Below are positions 19,047 to 27,879 of a stretch of DNA of 64,000 nucleotides, piece by piece; positions within the stretch are counted from its first letter, which is position 1, and every line of letters begins with the position of its first letter. The notes below the pieces were generated by a model. That model searched no databases. It worked only from the letters and a program-made list of their open reading frames with translations, and was not told the origin of the DNA. Both the position numbers and the translations under genes were made by a program. Origin of the DNA: Calidifontibacillus oryziterrae (GTDB lineage Bacteria; Bacillota; Bacilli; Bacillales; Bacillaceae_J); contig NZ_KB223527.1 of assembly GCF_000331575.1 (NCBI RefSeq), positions 1,523,842 to 1,587,841 on the forward strand, in the 5' to 3' direction.

Positions 19047-19094
19047 GGGGTCAGGAACCTCTATGGACACCTCTATGGACACCGCCCTGGCACC
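19047..19094 (+). repeat. 48-bp palindrome-ended element, copy 4
   Basis: Matches copy 1, including the preceding AATTAATGGA. It starts 15 bp after the slaP stop codon. Confidence 0.85.
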
Positions 19095-19132
19095 TGGCAA
19101 TATTTGCCTTAACAGCGGCGTACTAATAAATA

Positions 19133-19170
19133 AAACAGGATTAGGCCTGAACCTGATCCTGTTTGTTTTG
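19133..19170. terminator. Terminator shared by slaP and the small minus-strand gene
   Basis: AAACAGGAT pairs with ATCCTGTTT; T-rich sequence follows on both strands. The stop codon of the 55-residue minus-strand gene lies inside the loop. Confidence 0.7.
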
Positions 19171-19308
19171 TGTTTGTGTATCATTTGTATTGGATTGAAC
19201 ATCCCATTTATCACGCCATTTATTTCTTCGTTCCATCCGATTCCCTTTATATAAGTGCTTATACTTCTTCCAATGGACCTTCCACTTTTCACGTCTTTCT
19301 GATCTCAT
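19141..19308 (-). CDS. Small basic protein of 55 residues, unknown
   Basis: A frame from ATG at 19306-19308 to the TAA at 19141 encodes a Lys/Arg/Trp-rich protein (MRSERREKWKVHWKKYKHLY, later ERRNKWRDKWDVQ, with a Gln/Asn-rich tail). AGGGGTG lies about 12 bases before the ATG, and a hairpin with a U-run closes the gene. No homologue is recognised. The ribosome binding site, composition and terminator support a real gene; its length alone would not. Its high positive charge could mean nucleic acid or membrane binding, which is inference. Confidence 0.5.
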   Translation of the reverse strand: MRSERREKWKVHWKKYKHLYKGNRMERRNKWRDKWDVQSNTNDTQTQNKQDQVQA

Positions 19309-19481
19309 AACAATAAATACACCCCTTAATTAAGCATTATTTCATACTGAATAAGTTTCGCGGGGTGACCTGTCGAATCCTTTGACTTTTTTTGTCGTAA
19401 GGCTTATTAAATATCGGGAATTTCCGCTTTCATTCTTCTAGTTTCTTAGCTCTTTAAAAAAGCACTTATTAGAAGGGTACG

Positions 19482-19711
19482 ACTTTTGACTTTCAAACTC
19501 GGACTTTTGATTTTCAAACTCGGACTTTTGATTTTCAAACTCGGACTTTTGACTTTCAAACTTAGACTTATGACCTCCGACTTTTTACGTTCGACTTTCG
19601 ACCTTCGACCTCGGACTTTCAACTTTTAACTTTCAAACTTAGACTTATGACCTCCGACCTTCAAACTTAGACTTATGACCTCCGACCTTCAAACTTAGAC
19701 TTTTGACTTTC
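19482..19711. repeat. Degenerate 21-22-bp tandem repeat
   Basis: Units resemble TCGGACTTTTGATTTTCAAAC, later drifting to TTAGACTTATGACCTCCGACC. About ten copies lie between the small basic gene and the SEC-C gene terminator. Confidence 0.8.
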
Positions 19712-19722
19712 TTAAGACATCA

Positions 19723-19750
19723 AAAAAGCGGCCCCGATCAAGTGGCCGCC
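19723..19750 (-). terminator. Terminator of the SEC-C gene
   Basis: On the minus strand GCGGCC pairs with GGCCGC around a 10-nt loop and is followed by TTTTTTG. Confidence 0.85.
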
Positions 19751-19770
19751 TTTCCGTTTTATATGTTTAC

Positions 19771-21312
19771 TTACACCTTTTCCAATACTAAATCTTGCAG
19801 CTCGTTCTCAAGTACGCTCGCCATTTCTCTTGAGCGACTGCTCACACTTGCCGGTGAAGCATCATAAAGCTCCGCTGCTTCCTTTTGTGTAAGCTTTTCC
19901 TCTGAAGGAACTTTATCAAGTACTAAATAATGAAGGGCTGCTGCATAGATTTTTTCATTTTTAATGGCAGGCTGTTTCTTATCACAGTAGCTTCTCCATA
20001 GCATGTAGCCCGCCTCAACGATATATTTTCCTACATCTACACGTTCCAGTTGTTCACCAAGTAAGCTTGCAACTGTTTTTTCTTGCTCATTATTCCACTC
20101 GATTTTATCGATCGCGTTAGTAGAAGTATTTTTCTTCTTTACAACACGTTTACTTTTAGAAGTTTGTTCTTTTTCGGCATCAACAGCTACAGCTACTTTC
20201 GGATTAGCTTTTGCTTTTGTACCTTTCGTGCTTTTTTCAGCTTTCGCATCAACTACTTTGCTTGCGCGGCTCGCTTTTGCATCGACTTTACTGGTACGAC
20301 CTGCGCCAGATCCTTTTGCATCGACTTTACTGCTACGTTCTGCCCCAGCAACTTTCTCATCGGCTACTTTGCTTGTACGACCAGCCCCAGCGGCTTTCTC
20401 ATCGGCTACTTTGCTTGTACGACCAGCCCCAGCGGCTTTTGCTCCTGTACCTTTTTCCCCAGCACTCGCACTAGTTTTCGAAGCTTTACCTCCACCTTTA
20501 TTGGCAGGCTTCGCACCATCCACAACTGCCTTAGAACCATTGCCATTGATTACATCATCTGGCTCCTCATCAGACATGAACAATTCAAGCAAATCTAAAA
20601 AGCTTTCCTGCAAGAAGGATTCCGGTGTTTTCTCAGCCTTGCCGCCAGTCCGAGTATTCCCTTTCTTGCCTAAGTACTCTTCATATTTTTGTAAAACAAC
20701 TTGTTCAATCTTATCCGCAACCTTCCCTTCAAATGACAGAGCAGAAGTGAAAAAGATTGAAATATCATCAACAAAAGGCACTATGTATCCTGATAAAAGT
20801 GCACCTTTTGCAGGAATTTCCGTTAATTTATCGATAATCTTAACCTTCTTCGTTTGCTTTGTAAAAATATCAGCAACCACTAGATTTCTATCATCGACCT
20901 CAACCACTTTTACTGCAGCTGGCGCTTGTCCAATCCAAGACTGAATAATAGCCTGAAGTCCTGGCCGCAAGTTCGACCCACCTGAGCCCTTTGGTCCTTT
21001 TCCATTTACAAATAACTCAACTGCTGTTTTCCCATTCGCAATTGTCTTCGTAAATAACGCCCAAATTCCGACAAAGAAGTAAAAAGTATTTCTCATATCT
21101 GTTTCGAGCTTGTACTTAGCAAAATTCTTCTGAACGGCTTGAGAAAAGGCAGAATATGAAAAAGCAAAGCGAAGGATCTCTGACTGCACATCTACAGTTT
21201 CCCGTTCCAAAACCGCTTGCTTGAGAGCATCACTTTCTTTCACTCCGCAGCATTTCTTATATTTTTTGCCGCTGCCACAAAGACAAGGCTCATTTCTTCC
21301 AATCGTTTGCAT
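19771..21312 (-). CDS. SEC-C metal-binding motif protein with Ala/Lys-rich repeat region
   Basis: From the ATG at 21310-21312 the protein has 513 residues. The N-terminus IGRNEPCLCGSGKKYKKCCG is a SEC-C zinc-binding motif (CxC then CC), the same module found at the C-terminus of housekeeping SecA, where it contacts SecB and ribosomes. A helical region follows to about 240, then a low-complexity linker rich in Ala, Lys, Gly and Ser with repeats such as GAGRTSKVADEKA (about 265-400), and a C-terminal part with LTQKEAAELYDASPASVSSRSREM, which looks like a helix-turn-helix. AAGGGAGA precedes the ATG; an upstream in-frame TTG overlaps that site and is rejected. The nearby SecA2 lacks SEC-C, so a link is possible but unproven. 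Confidence 0.75.
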   Translation of the reverse strand: MQTIGRNEPCLCGSGKKYKKCCGVKESDALKQAVLERETVDVQSEILRFAFSYSAFSQAVQKNFAKYKLETDMRNTFYFFVGIWALFTKTIANGKTAVELFVNGKGPKGSGGSNLRPGLQAIIQSWIGQAPAAVKVVEVDDRNLVVADIFTKQTKKVKIIDKLTEIPAKGALLSGYIVPFVDDISIFFTSALSFEGKVADKIEQVVLQKYEEYLGKKGNTRTGGKAEKTPESFLQESFLDLLELFMSDEEPDDVINGNGSKAVVDGAKPANKGGGKASKTSASAGEKGTGAKAAGAGRTSKVADEKAAGAGRTSKVADEKVAGAERSSKVDAKGSGAGRTSKVDAKASRASKVVDAKAEKSTKGTKAKANPKVAVAVDAEKEQTSKSKRVVKKKNTSTNAIDKIEWNNEQEKTVASLLGEQLERVDVGKYIVEAGYMLWRSYCDKKQPAIKNEKIYAAALHYLVLDKVPSEEKLTQKEAAELYDASPASVSSRSREMASVLENELQDLVLEKV

Positions 21313-21408
21313 ACAAAAAATGTCTCCCTTCAAAACAGACCAACATCCATGGACCTAATTCAAGATGTAGAAATTCTCAATTCTCAAAACGACAAATTAA
21401 ACTGTTAA

Positions 21409-21950
21409 ATATAGTATAACCTATTTTAGTGTAGGGTATTTTTCAAAATCAAGCAACGTTTTTCAGGTAATCTACCCTATAATTTTTCATTAAATTACCA
21501 CATTTGACAATTTTTCATTTGATTAGAAAACTTCCCTATTATATACAATACCTCTATTATAGCGTTTTCATTCTTTTGATAAAAGGTTTTCTTTAACCGT
21601 TCCCCAAAAACCATCTTTTGCAATACTGACAAATACTTTTTCAAGATCGATTAAAAGCAACAAAATATCGTTTTCCTTGAAAAATATAATTTTATACTCG
21701 TCCACCAAATTTAATAAGGACAGTCTTTAACATGTTCCCATACATATTGAACGACAAAATAACTAACTCCCCTTTTGGAATTTCAAGTTTTTATCAATTT
21801 TTGTTTTTGTAAAAAAGTCCACATGATAACATTCGAAGGGAAGGACACAAACTTACTCATATGTGAATGCTCGTTAATGAATATAAATGTATGTTAAAAA
21901 AAGGAATTTTTACTATCATCGCGAATATTAATACCTTATAGGGTATTTAA
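21409..21950. other. Gene-free stretch
   Basis: AT-rich sequence between the SEC-C gene and the DUF2892 gene. No supported gene, repeat or strong hairpin was seen. Confidence 0.5.
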
Positions 21951-21989
21951 TAGAATGGGGATTTGTCCAGCAAAAGGGGGTGTTTTATA

Positions 21990-22208
21990 ATGGAAATCTG
22001 TCCATCAAAAGGATCAATTATTCATTTGATTGCCGGCATATTTGTTTTGGGTAGCGTATTTCTAAGTATCTTTGTTCATAGTCATTGGATCTTTTTCACT
22101 GGGTTTGTCGGTTTTATGTTAATCCTCTCTTCCCTTACCGGTTTTTGTCCAATGGCTCTCATTTTAAAAGCAATTGGTGTAAAAGAAAACAAATGTTGTG
22201 CTAAATAA
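21990..22208 (+). CDS. Small DUF2892-type membrane protein
   Basis: A 72-residue protein with two hydrophobic segments (about 10-30 and 32-55), starting MEICPSKGSIIH and ending in a Cys-rich tail ENKCCAK. It matches the YgaP-like inner membrane domain family, often found with rhodanese or other sulfur-handling proteins; here none is adjacent. AAGGGGGTG precedes the ATG at 21990. An in-frame TTG at 21963 is upstream of that site and is not used. The 17 bases around that TTG nearly repeat the first codons of the gene (TTGTCCAGCAAAAGG against CTGTCCATCAAAAGG), suggesting a small duplication. Confidence 0.7.
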   Translation: MEICPSKGSIIHLIAGIFVLGSVFLSIFVHSHWIFFTGFVGFMLILSSLTGFCPMALILKAIGVKENKCCAK

Positions 22209-22316
22209 AAAATTTCTACCCTTCAAAATTTACAAATGAAAATCACGGCAGGTCAATATGTTCTTTTGATTAAAATTTTAGATCAATCTTTAGCCGTCGT
22301 TGAATGCTAAAAAGGA

Positions 22317-22350
22317 AAGTGGTACACACACTCTACAAGTGTACCACTTT
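22317..22350. terminator. Long hairpin between convergent genes
   Basis: GAAAGTGGTACAC pairs with GTGTACCACTTTC over 13 bases. On the minus strand it is followed by CTTTTT, so it best serves the HEPN gene, and it may also end the DUF2892 transcript. Confidence 0.7.
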
Positions 22351-22482
22351 CCTATATTTTCTGTAATTTTACATTTTCAACAAGTGACAGGCACCTCTAT
22401 AAACGATATAGAAGTTTAGCAAGCTCTTTGTATATTTTAAATAATTGCATCCCGCTTCCTTAGATTAGAAGGTTTTCTCTAT

Positions 22483-22890
22483 TTACCTAACAAGCTCTTT
22501 CAATTTGTTTACTAAAGAATCAAATATTGTTACATATTCATTTTTGATATTTTTATATATTTCTAATGCAGTTTCTTCGTCGTAAGTGTGAAATGTTCTG
22601 TTTCTGTCTTCTAACATTTTCAGCCATTTCTCTCCCTCAGTTATTAAGCCCACTTTAAATGCTTCTTTTATCACTGTCCTCGGACTATTTACTCCTAAAT
22701 GACCATTAAATTCCAAGTGACTTTTCAACAGTTTCCATGAGAGCTCGTATGTGAATTCAAACCGTTGAATCGTTGCATCTATTACAAGATCATCCTTAAT
22801 AGGATCTCTGTCTATACTTCGATGGAGTTTTTCTACAGCTCTTTCCAAATCAGCTAGCTTATCCAGTATTTTATTCATACTGACAATCAC
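22483..22890 (-). CDS. HEPN-family protein of an MNT/HEPN pair (HI0074-like)
   Basis: The 135-residue helical protein matches the nucleotidyltransferase substrate-binding protein family: SWKLLKSHLEF, then EDRNRTFHTYDEETA, holding the R-x4-H HEPN motif (R96, H101). HEPN proteins of such pairs are RNases neutralised by the partner MNT enzyme through nucleotide transfer, or act with it as an antitoxin-toxin module. The MNT gene lies just upstream on the same strand. The start could be the GTG at 22890 or the ATG at 22878; neither has a strong ribosome binding site. The frame is open upstream into what looks like the lost C-terminus of MNT. The toxin motif is intact although the partner looks damaged. 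Confidence 0.8.
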   Translation of the reverse strand: MIVSMNKILDKLADLERAVEKLHRSIDRDPIKDDLVIDATIQRFEFTYELSWKLLKSHLEFNGHLGVNSPRTVIKEAFKVGLITEGEKWLKMLEDRNRTFHTYDEETALEIYKNIKNEYVTIFDSLVNKLKELVR

Positions 22891-22946
22891 ATTTCCATCC
22901 GAATTAGTCTGAAAAATTATCTTTCCTTCTGTATTAACATAATTCT

Positions 22947-23216
22947 TTAGCTTGTTATTAGAATTTTTTCATAATCAATAGCGTCAAATGTGGAGATAAT
23001 ATTTAATTGAGAAAGATCATCAATTATTTTATACAATTGGTCATTGCCTTTTCTAAATTTGATCGCAAGATCAATGTCTGAGGTCATTTTATAATCTCCT
23101 CTTGCTCTCGAACCAAATAAGGTTACACATTCGATTATTTCTGCATATCGCTCTAAAACATTGATAATCTTATAGAAAACTACTTTGCCAAGACCATACA
23201 TTCCTTCTTTTCTCAA
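22947..23216 (-). CDS. Minimal nucleotidyltransferase (MNT), probably frameshifted near its C-terminus
   Basis: The 89-residue frame has the MNT signature GSRARGDYKMTSDIDL, with the GS and DxD residues that bind nucleotide and metal. Relatives continue after IDYEKI with a segment like SNPKLKEHIDRVGKVIY. Here the frame ends KILITS at a run of six A, but the -1 frame reads NNKLKNYVNTEGKIIFQT, the expected continuation, and then stays open into the HEPN gene. So either one base was lost or the run is a slippage site. Start is TTG at 23216 by spacing to GGTGAT, or ATG at 23201. With the HEPN gene it forms a toxin-antitoxin-like pair. Confidence 0.7.
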   Translation of the reverse strand: MRKEGMYGLGKVVFYKIINVLERYAEIIECVTLFGSRARGDYKMTSDIDLAIKFRKGNDQLYKIIDDLSQLNIISTFDAIDYEKILITS

Positions 23217-23428
23217 TCATTATCACCACACAATTCATTTATTAGATACTATTATTTTATACTAGTTTCATATGAAATAATCAATGTACGATGAATTTTA
23301 CAACAATTAAATTGTTTTTCTTTCTTTACCGCCGTTCGGCCTATAGCACATTCTAACTATATTTGTGCTTGTAACATTGTATCAGGAAAAATTTCTTTGC
23401 ATTGACTTATTTCTAGTCGAATTTGGCC

Positions 23429-23886
23429 AAATCTAGGATCGGATTCGGCGCAAACAAACGGACTCCAGATCCGTTATTTGTTCAAAACCCTATGCTACAG
23501 CTATTTTGCCGGACACCAGGTCCGTTATTTGATGAAAAATATACATAAACAGCTCTTAGAAACGCAAATAGCGGAACGTGTGTCTGTTAAATTCAAAATA
23601 CAAGCCTTTTTCGCTAGATAACGGATCTCCTGTCCGATAATTTTCAAATACCCATTGAATAGGATCTTTTTAATTCTTTTACGTGACCAACAGGGCACCT
23701 CGCCCTTCCCATTTTGAGAGCAAATCTAGGATCGGATTCGGCGCAAACAAACGGACTCCAGATCCGTTATTTGTTCAAAACCCTATGCTACAGCTATTTT
23801 ACCGGACACCAGGTCCGCTATTTAATGAAAAATATACAAAAACAGCTCTTAGAAACGCAAATAGCGGAACGTGTGTCCGTTTGATA
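23429..23886. repeat. 293-bp repeat units, left tract (about 1.5 units)
   Basis: A unit starting AAATCTAGGATCGGATTCGG at 23429 recurs from 23722 (period 293). Each contains several short palindromes such as CGGACACCAGGTCCG and CGGACTCCAGATCCG and the phrase AAATAGCGGAACGTGTGTC. A near-identical tract lies at 29528-30015. Confidence 0.9.
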
Positions 23887-24230
23887 TAGCCATAGGAAAA
23901 CTGTAAATTTTTTGAGCAATAAGTCACTTTCAGCATTATTATCAAATACTTTTGACACACAAAAAACATCAAATAACTATTGAAATTTTCAGACATAATA
24001 CTATAATAAAAATCAGTAAGTGCCATGATTAATTTTAGTGATTTATCTTTTTTTATGCAAATGTCGACTGAATTACTCAACAATTACACTGCTCCAATTG
24101 ACGTGTTCAAGCTTATTCTTTACATGCTTATTCTTTACAAGCTTATACTTTAATTACTATTTTGACTTGATCAGCTTAATAATGTGTTGTCTATCAAATA
24201 TCCTTTAAATATATACTATTTAATTATAAC

Positions 24231-24259
24231 TAAATGTCGACCAGATCACTCGACATTTA
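24231..24259. promoter_or_regulatory. 10-bp inverted repeat before the Rrf2 gene, candidate operator
   Basis: TAAATGTCGA (24231-24240) and TCGACATTTA (24250-24259) are a perfect inverted repeat with a 9-bp spacer, 15 bases before the start codon. A further AAATGTCGAC half-site is at about 24059. It could be an operator for the regulator itself or a hairpin in the leader. Confidence 0.55.
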
Positions 24260-24273
24260 AGCGAGGTGCAAAA

Positions 24274-24729
24274 ATGAAAGTATCTAGTAAAGGTGAATAC
24301 GCCTTACGTGCACTACTAGTATTAGGGCAGCAACAAGGGAAAGTAATTCCTATCCAGGAAATATCTGAAAAGACTCTTGTTACGACACAATATCTCGAAC
24401 AAATATTACTTCAACTAAAAAAACTTGGCTATGTCGAAAGCAAAAGAGGATTGATGGGAGGCTACTTATTACAAAAAAACACAAATGAAATTATTATAGG
24501 AGAGGTAATTCGAAGTCTGGAAGGTCCATTATCACCAATGGGATGCGCTTCAGTAACAAAGTATGAGCCATGTGTATTGGAAGAAGGGTGTCAATTAAAA
24601 CCTTTATGGTCTTTAATACGAGATACAATCGCTTATATTCTAGAACGAACAACACTTGAGGATTTACTACAAAATAACATCAAATTAAATGTAGGGGATG
24701 ATTTAGTTGTTATCAAAAACTCAAATTGA
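24274..24729 (+). CDS. Rrf2-family transcriptional regulator with a probable Fe-S cluster site
   Basis: From the ATG at 24274, after GCGAGGTG, the protein has 151 residues. The N-terminus MKVSSKGEYALRALL and the winged helix with VTTQYLEQILLQLKKLGYVESKRG are typical of Rrf2. Cysteines at 91, 100 and 106 (C-x8-C-x5-C) lie where IscR, NsrR and RirA bind an iron-sulfur cluster; CymR, the Bacillus cysteine regulator of the same family, lacks such a set. It heads a block of yezD and the sulfate importer, so it may control sulfate uptake, perhaps in response to redox or iron-sulfur state (inference). An upstream ATG at 24184 in frame is less likely because it precedes the palindrome. Confidence 0.85.
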   Translation: MKVSSKGEYALRALLVLGQQQGKVIPIQEISEKTLVTTQYLEQILLQLKKLGYVESKRGLMGGYLLQKNTNEIIIGEVIRSLEGPLSPMGCASVTKYEPCVLEEGCQLKPLWSLIRDTIAYILERTTLEDLLQNNIKLNVGDDLVVIKNSN

Positions 24730-24889
24730 TAATGAGATTATTGAAAAAATAATCAGCGACTTGGAAAGTCTAAAATTTGGAACTATCCAAATCACAGTTC
24801 ATGACTATCAAATTACACAAATCGAAAAAATTGAGAAACATCGTTTTCAATTACAAAAGACTCAGGACTCGAAAAAACATGCTAATTAA
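24707..24889 (+). CDS. yezD: YezD-family small protein (DUF2292)
   Basis: A 60-residue protein whose core KIISDLESLKFGTIQITVHD matches the YezD family, found beside sulfur-metabolism genes in Bacillales; its function is not established. It starts at TTG, overlapping the last 23 bases of the regulator gene, with GGGGATG about eight bases upstream. The overlap implies co-transcription and coupled translation with the Rrf2 gene. A terminator lies between it and sbp. Confidence 0.75.
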   Translation: MLSKTQIDNEIIEKIISDLESLKFGTIQITVHDYQITQIEKIEKHRFQLQKTQDSKKHAN

Positions 24890-24933
24890 TTTGAATAACC
24901 ACAAATCAATACAATGCCGATCGGACACCCGAA

Positions 24934-24988
24934 GGCCCCTTTAGATTCCATTGTACTCATATGTACAGATGTCTATAGGGGCTTTTTA
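24934..24988 (+). terminator. Terminator or attenuator between yezD and sbp
   Basis: GCCCCTTTAGA pairs with TCTATAGGGGC (one mismatch) and is followed by TTTTTAT. It lies just before sbp, so it may be a partial or regulated terminator within the operon. No known riboswitch fold was recognised. Confidence 0.75.
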
Positions 24989-25026
24989 TATTTTAGTTGC
25001 AAATTCAAAATGGGAGAGATTAATAA

Positions 25027-26067
25027 ATGCTAAAAAAAACTCTAACTGCCTTAATAATACTGACCTTTCTTATTGGAATTGCGGGATGTGCTAATCAAAG
25101 TACGAAGGTAGATAAAAAAAATAATCCTTCAAAAAACGCAGTCGAGATATTGAACGTTTCATATGACCCAACAAGGGAATTTTACGAGGAGTTTAACAAA
25201 AGTTTTTCAGAATATTGGGAAGCAAAAACAGGTCAGAACGTAACAATTAAGCAATCACATGGTGGTTCAGGAAAACAGTCACGCTCTGTTATAGATGGTC
25301 TTGAAGCTGATATCGTGACGTTGGCACTTGCCTATGATATTAGCGCCATTGCTAAAGCAGGAAAACTATCAGAAAACTGGCAAAAAAGGCTAGAATACAA
25401 TAGTTCGCCATATACATCTACAATAGTTTTTCTCGTTCGAAAAGGAAATCCGAAAGATATTCGGGATTGGAATGATCTGGTTAAAGAGGATATATCAGTC
25501 ATAACTCCGAACCCTAAAACTTCTGGTGGAGCAAGATGGAACTATTTAGCAGCTTGGGGTTATGCTTTAAAGAAATATGGTAATGATGAACAAAAGGCTG
25601 AGAAATTTGTCACTAGCCTATTTCAGAATGTACCTGTGCTTGATTCCGGAGCCCGTGGAGCAACAACTACCTTTGTCGAAAGAGGCATAGGAGATGTATT
25701 AATTACTTGGGAAAACGAAGCTTTTCTTGCATTAAATAAGATTGGTAAGGATAATTTTGAAATTATTATTCCTTCTATAAGTATATTGGCAGAGCCACCT
25801 GTCACCATAGTGGATGAAATTGTGAAAAAACATGGCACCGAAGAAGTTGCAAATGCATATATTAATTATTTATACACTAAAGAAGGGCAAGAAATTGCCG
25901 CGAGAAATTACTATCGACCACAATTAAAAGAAGTCGCTGACAAATATGCAAATCAGTTTCCAGATATCAACTTATTTACGATTGATGAACTTTTCGGTGG
26001 TTGGGAAAATGCACAAAAGATTCATTTTGATGACGGTGGGCTTTTTGATAAAATTTACAAACCGTAG
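25027..26067 (+). CDS. sbp: Sulfate ABC transporter substrate-binding lipoprotein
   Basis: The 346-residue protein has a lipoprotein signal with lipobox IAGC (Cys21) and the sulfate-binding family signatures [48 protein letters not shown] and GARGATTTF. It would hold sulfate or thiosulfate outside the membrane for the CysT/CysW channel. TGGGAGAG precedes the ATG. It is the first gene of a four-gene set followed by the two permeases and the ATPase. Exact ligand choice between sulfate, thiosulfate and molybdate is inferred from the family; the [16 protein letters not shown] segment argues for sulfate. Confidence 0.93.
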   Translation: MLKKTLTALIILTFLIGIAGCANQSTKVDKKNNPSKNAVEILNVSYDPTREFYEEFNKSFSEYWEAKTGQNVTIKQSHGGSGKQSRSVIDGLEADIVTLALAYDISAIAKAGKLSENWQKRLEYNSSPYTSTIVFLVRKGNPKDIRDWNDLVKEDISVITPNPKTSGGARWNYLAAWGYALKKYGNDEQKAEKFVTSLFQNVPVLDSGARGATTTFVERGIGDVLITWENEAFLALNKIGKDNFEIIIPSISILAEPPVTIVDEIVKKHGTEEVANAYINYLYTKEGQEIAARNYYRPQLKEVADKYANQFPDINLFTIDELFGGWENAQKIHFDDGGLFDKIYKP

Positions 26068-26131
26068 TTTATTCAAGAAATATTTAAAGTTTTACAGTCT
26101 TTTTGTAAAAACGGAATAAGGAGAACACCCT

Positions 26132-26968
26132 ATGATTCATAAAAAAATTCAGCGCCATATTTTACCTGGTTTTGGTCTATCCCTTGGCTATACAGTTGTT
26201 TATTTAACTCTAATTGTATTAATTCCAATTTCACTCTTATTTTTAAAAGCTTCAGCAATGAGTTTGGAAGACTTTTTGACTACAGTTACTGACCCAAGAG
26301 TTGTAGCTTCCTATAAATTAAGTTTCTACACTTCTTTTATTGCTGCTCTTGTAAATGTTCTATTTGGTACATTAATTGCTTGGGTCTTAGTGAGATATGA
26401 GTTTACCGGAAAAAAGTATGTTGATGCGATGGTTGACCTGCCATTTGCGCTACCAACCGCAGTAGCTGGTATTGCTCTAACAAATATCTATTCTCCGAAT
26501 GGCTGGATTGGGCATTTTTTTGATCAAGTGGGTGTGAAAATTGCGTATACGCCCATTGGCATTATGATTGCATTAACATTTATCGGACTTCCTTTCGTTG
26601 TTCGTTCTGTCCAGCCTGTATTACAAGATATTGATTTTCAGTACGAGGAGGCTGCGGCTTCACTTGGCGCCAATTCAACTCAAATTTTTTTGAAAATTAT
26701 ATTGCCCACCATCTTCCCTGCTATTCTAACCGGTTTTGCCCTTGCTTTTGCTAGGGGTCTCGGGGAATACGGCTCAGTCGTTTTTATATCCGGTAATATG
26801 CCAATGAAAACAGAGATAGTTCCACTCCTAATTATTACGAAACTAGAGCAATTTAACTATACAGAAGCAATAGCTATTGCTACAGTAATGCTTTTGTTTT
26901 CGTTTGCAATATTCTTTTTAATCAATGTTTGGCAGTCAAACACTATTAAAAAACAAAAGGCACTTTGA
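26132..26968 (+). CDS. cysT: Sulfate ABC transporter permease CysT
   Basis: The 278-residue membrane protein has about six hydrophobic segments and the EAAxxLGA loop EEAAASLGANSTQIFLKI (about 171-188) that contacts the ATPase. LPFALPTAVAGI and ARGLGEYGSVVFISGNMP are typical of CysT/CysU. AAGGAG is close before the ATG. It forms the channel with CysW; the gap to cysW is 16 bp. Confidence 0.93.
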   Translation: MIHKKIQRHILPGFGLSLGYTVVYLTLIVLIPISLLFLKASAMSLEDFLTTVTDPRVVASYKLSFYTSFIAALVNVLFGTLIAWVLVRYEFTGKKYVDAMVDLPFALPTAVAGIALTNIYSPNGWIGHFFDQVGVKIAYTPIGIMIALTFIGLPFVVRSVQPVLQDIDFQYEEAAASLGANSTQIFLKIILPTIFPAILTGFALAFARGLGEYGSVVFISGNMPMKTEIVPLLIITKLEQFNYTEAIAIATVMLLFSFAIFFLINVWQSNTIKKQKAL

Positions 26969-26984
26969 AAGGTTATTGATAAAT

Positions 26985-27839
26985 ATGATCAATAAAGAAA
27001 ATAACAAAAGTATAAATAAGGAATATTTACATTTTCATCATGAGCAATTAACAAAAGTAGGATTGATCGGAATAGCTCTTAGTTTTTTAGGATTACTTAT
27101 TTTAGTACCTTTACTTGCAATTTTCGCGGAAGCTTTTAGAGAAGGTTACCGAGTCTATTTTTCATCATTAGTAGAGCCGGATGCAGTAGCAGCAATTAAG
27201 TTAACTTTATTAACATCATTAATAGTTGTAACGCTAAATACAGTTTTTGGTATTCTAGCAGCATGGTCAATAGCAAAATTTGATTTTAAGGGTAAAAACA
27301 TACTAGTCACTCTTATTGACATTCCTTTTGCTGTTTCACCAGTTATTTCTGGTCTTGTTTTTATTTTATTATTCGGTTCCCAAGGCGTATTTGGATCATT
27401 TTTAGAATCTAGGGAAATTCAAATTATATTTTCCACTCCTGGAATTATTTTAGCAACAATCTTTGTAACTTTTCCATTCGTTGTAAGAGAATTGCTTCCC
27501 CTAATGCAAGAACAAGGGATAGAAGAAGAACAGGCAGCGCTCTCGTTAGGAGCAAACAGTTGGCAAATGTTTTATCATATTACTTTACCAAACATTAAAT
27601 GGGGACTACTTTACGGAATTATTCTTTGTAATGCTAGAGCAATGGGTGAATTTGGTGCTGTTTCTGTAGTTTCAGGGCATATAAGAGGGTTAACTAATAC
27701 GATTCCTCTCCATGTAGAAATTTTATATAACGAGTATAATTTTGCTGCAGCATTTTCAGTTGCTTCCCTACTCGTATTTTTGGCACTTATAACATTATTA
27801 ATAAAGACCATTGCGGAATGGAAATCAAGGAGAATATAA
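26985..27839 (+). CDS. cysW: Sulfate ABC transporter permease CysW
   Basis: From the ATG at 26985 the protein has 284 residues, several membrane segments, and the ATPase-contact loop [31 protein letters not shown] and [19 protein letters not shown] are CysW signatures. The in-frame codons upstream overlap the end of cysT and lack a ribosome binding site, so I use 26985 with AAAGG upstream. It pairs with CysT. Confidence 0.92.
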   Translation: MINKENNKSINKEYLHFHHEQLTKVGLIGIALSFLGLLILVPLLAIFAEAFREGYRVYFSSLVEPDAVAAIKLTLLTSLIVVTLNTVFGILAAWSIAKFDFKGKNILVTLIDIPFAVSPVISGLVFILLFGSQGVFGSFLESREIQIIFSTPGIILATIFVTFPFVVRELLPLMQEQGIEEEQAALSLGANSWQMFYHITLPNIKWGLLYGIILCNARAMGEFGAVSVVSGHIRGLTNTIPLHVEILYNEYNFAAAFSVASLLVFLALITLLIKTIAEWKSRRI

Positions 27840-27879
27840 ATTTATTCATATTCGAGCAAATAGGTATTGGGGGATTAAC

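Noticed and set aside
18963-19292. 109-codon minus-strand frame after slaP
   Set aside because: It overlaps slaP and the 48-bp element and runs through the better supported 55-residue gene in another frame.
20083-20944. Plus-strand frames of 171, 87 and 238 codons
   Set aside because: They are antisense to the repetitive SEC-C gene; its Ala/Lys-rich codons keep the other strand open.
24901-24990. Riboswitch before sbp
   Set aside because: Only a simple terminator hairpin is evident; no S-box or other known core motif was found by eye.
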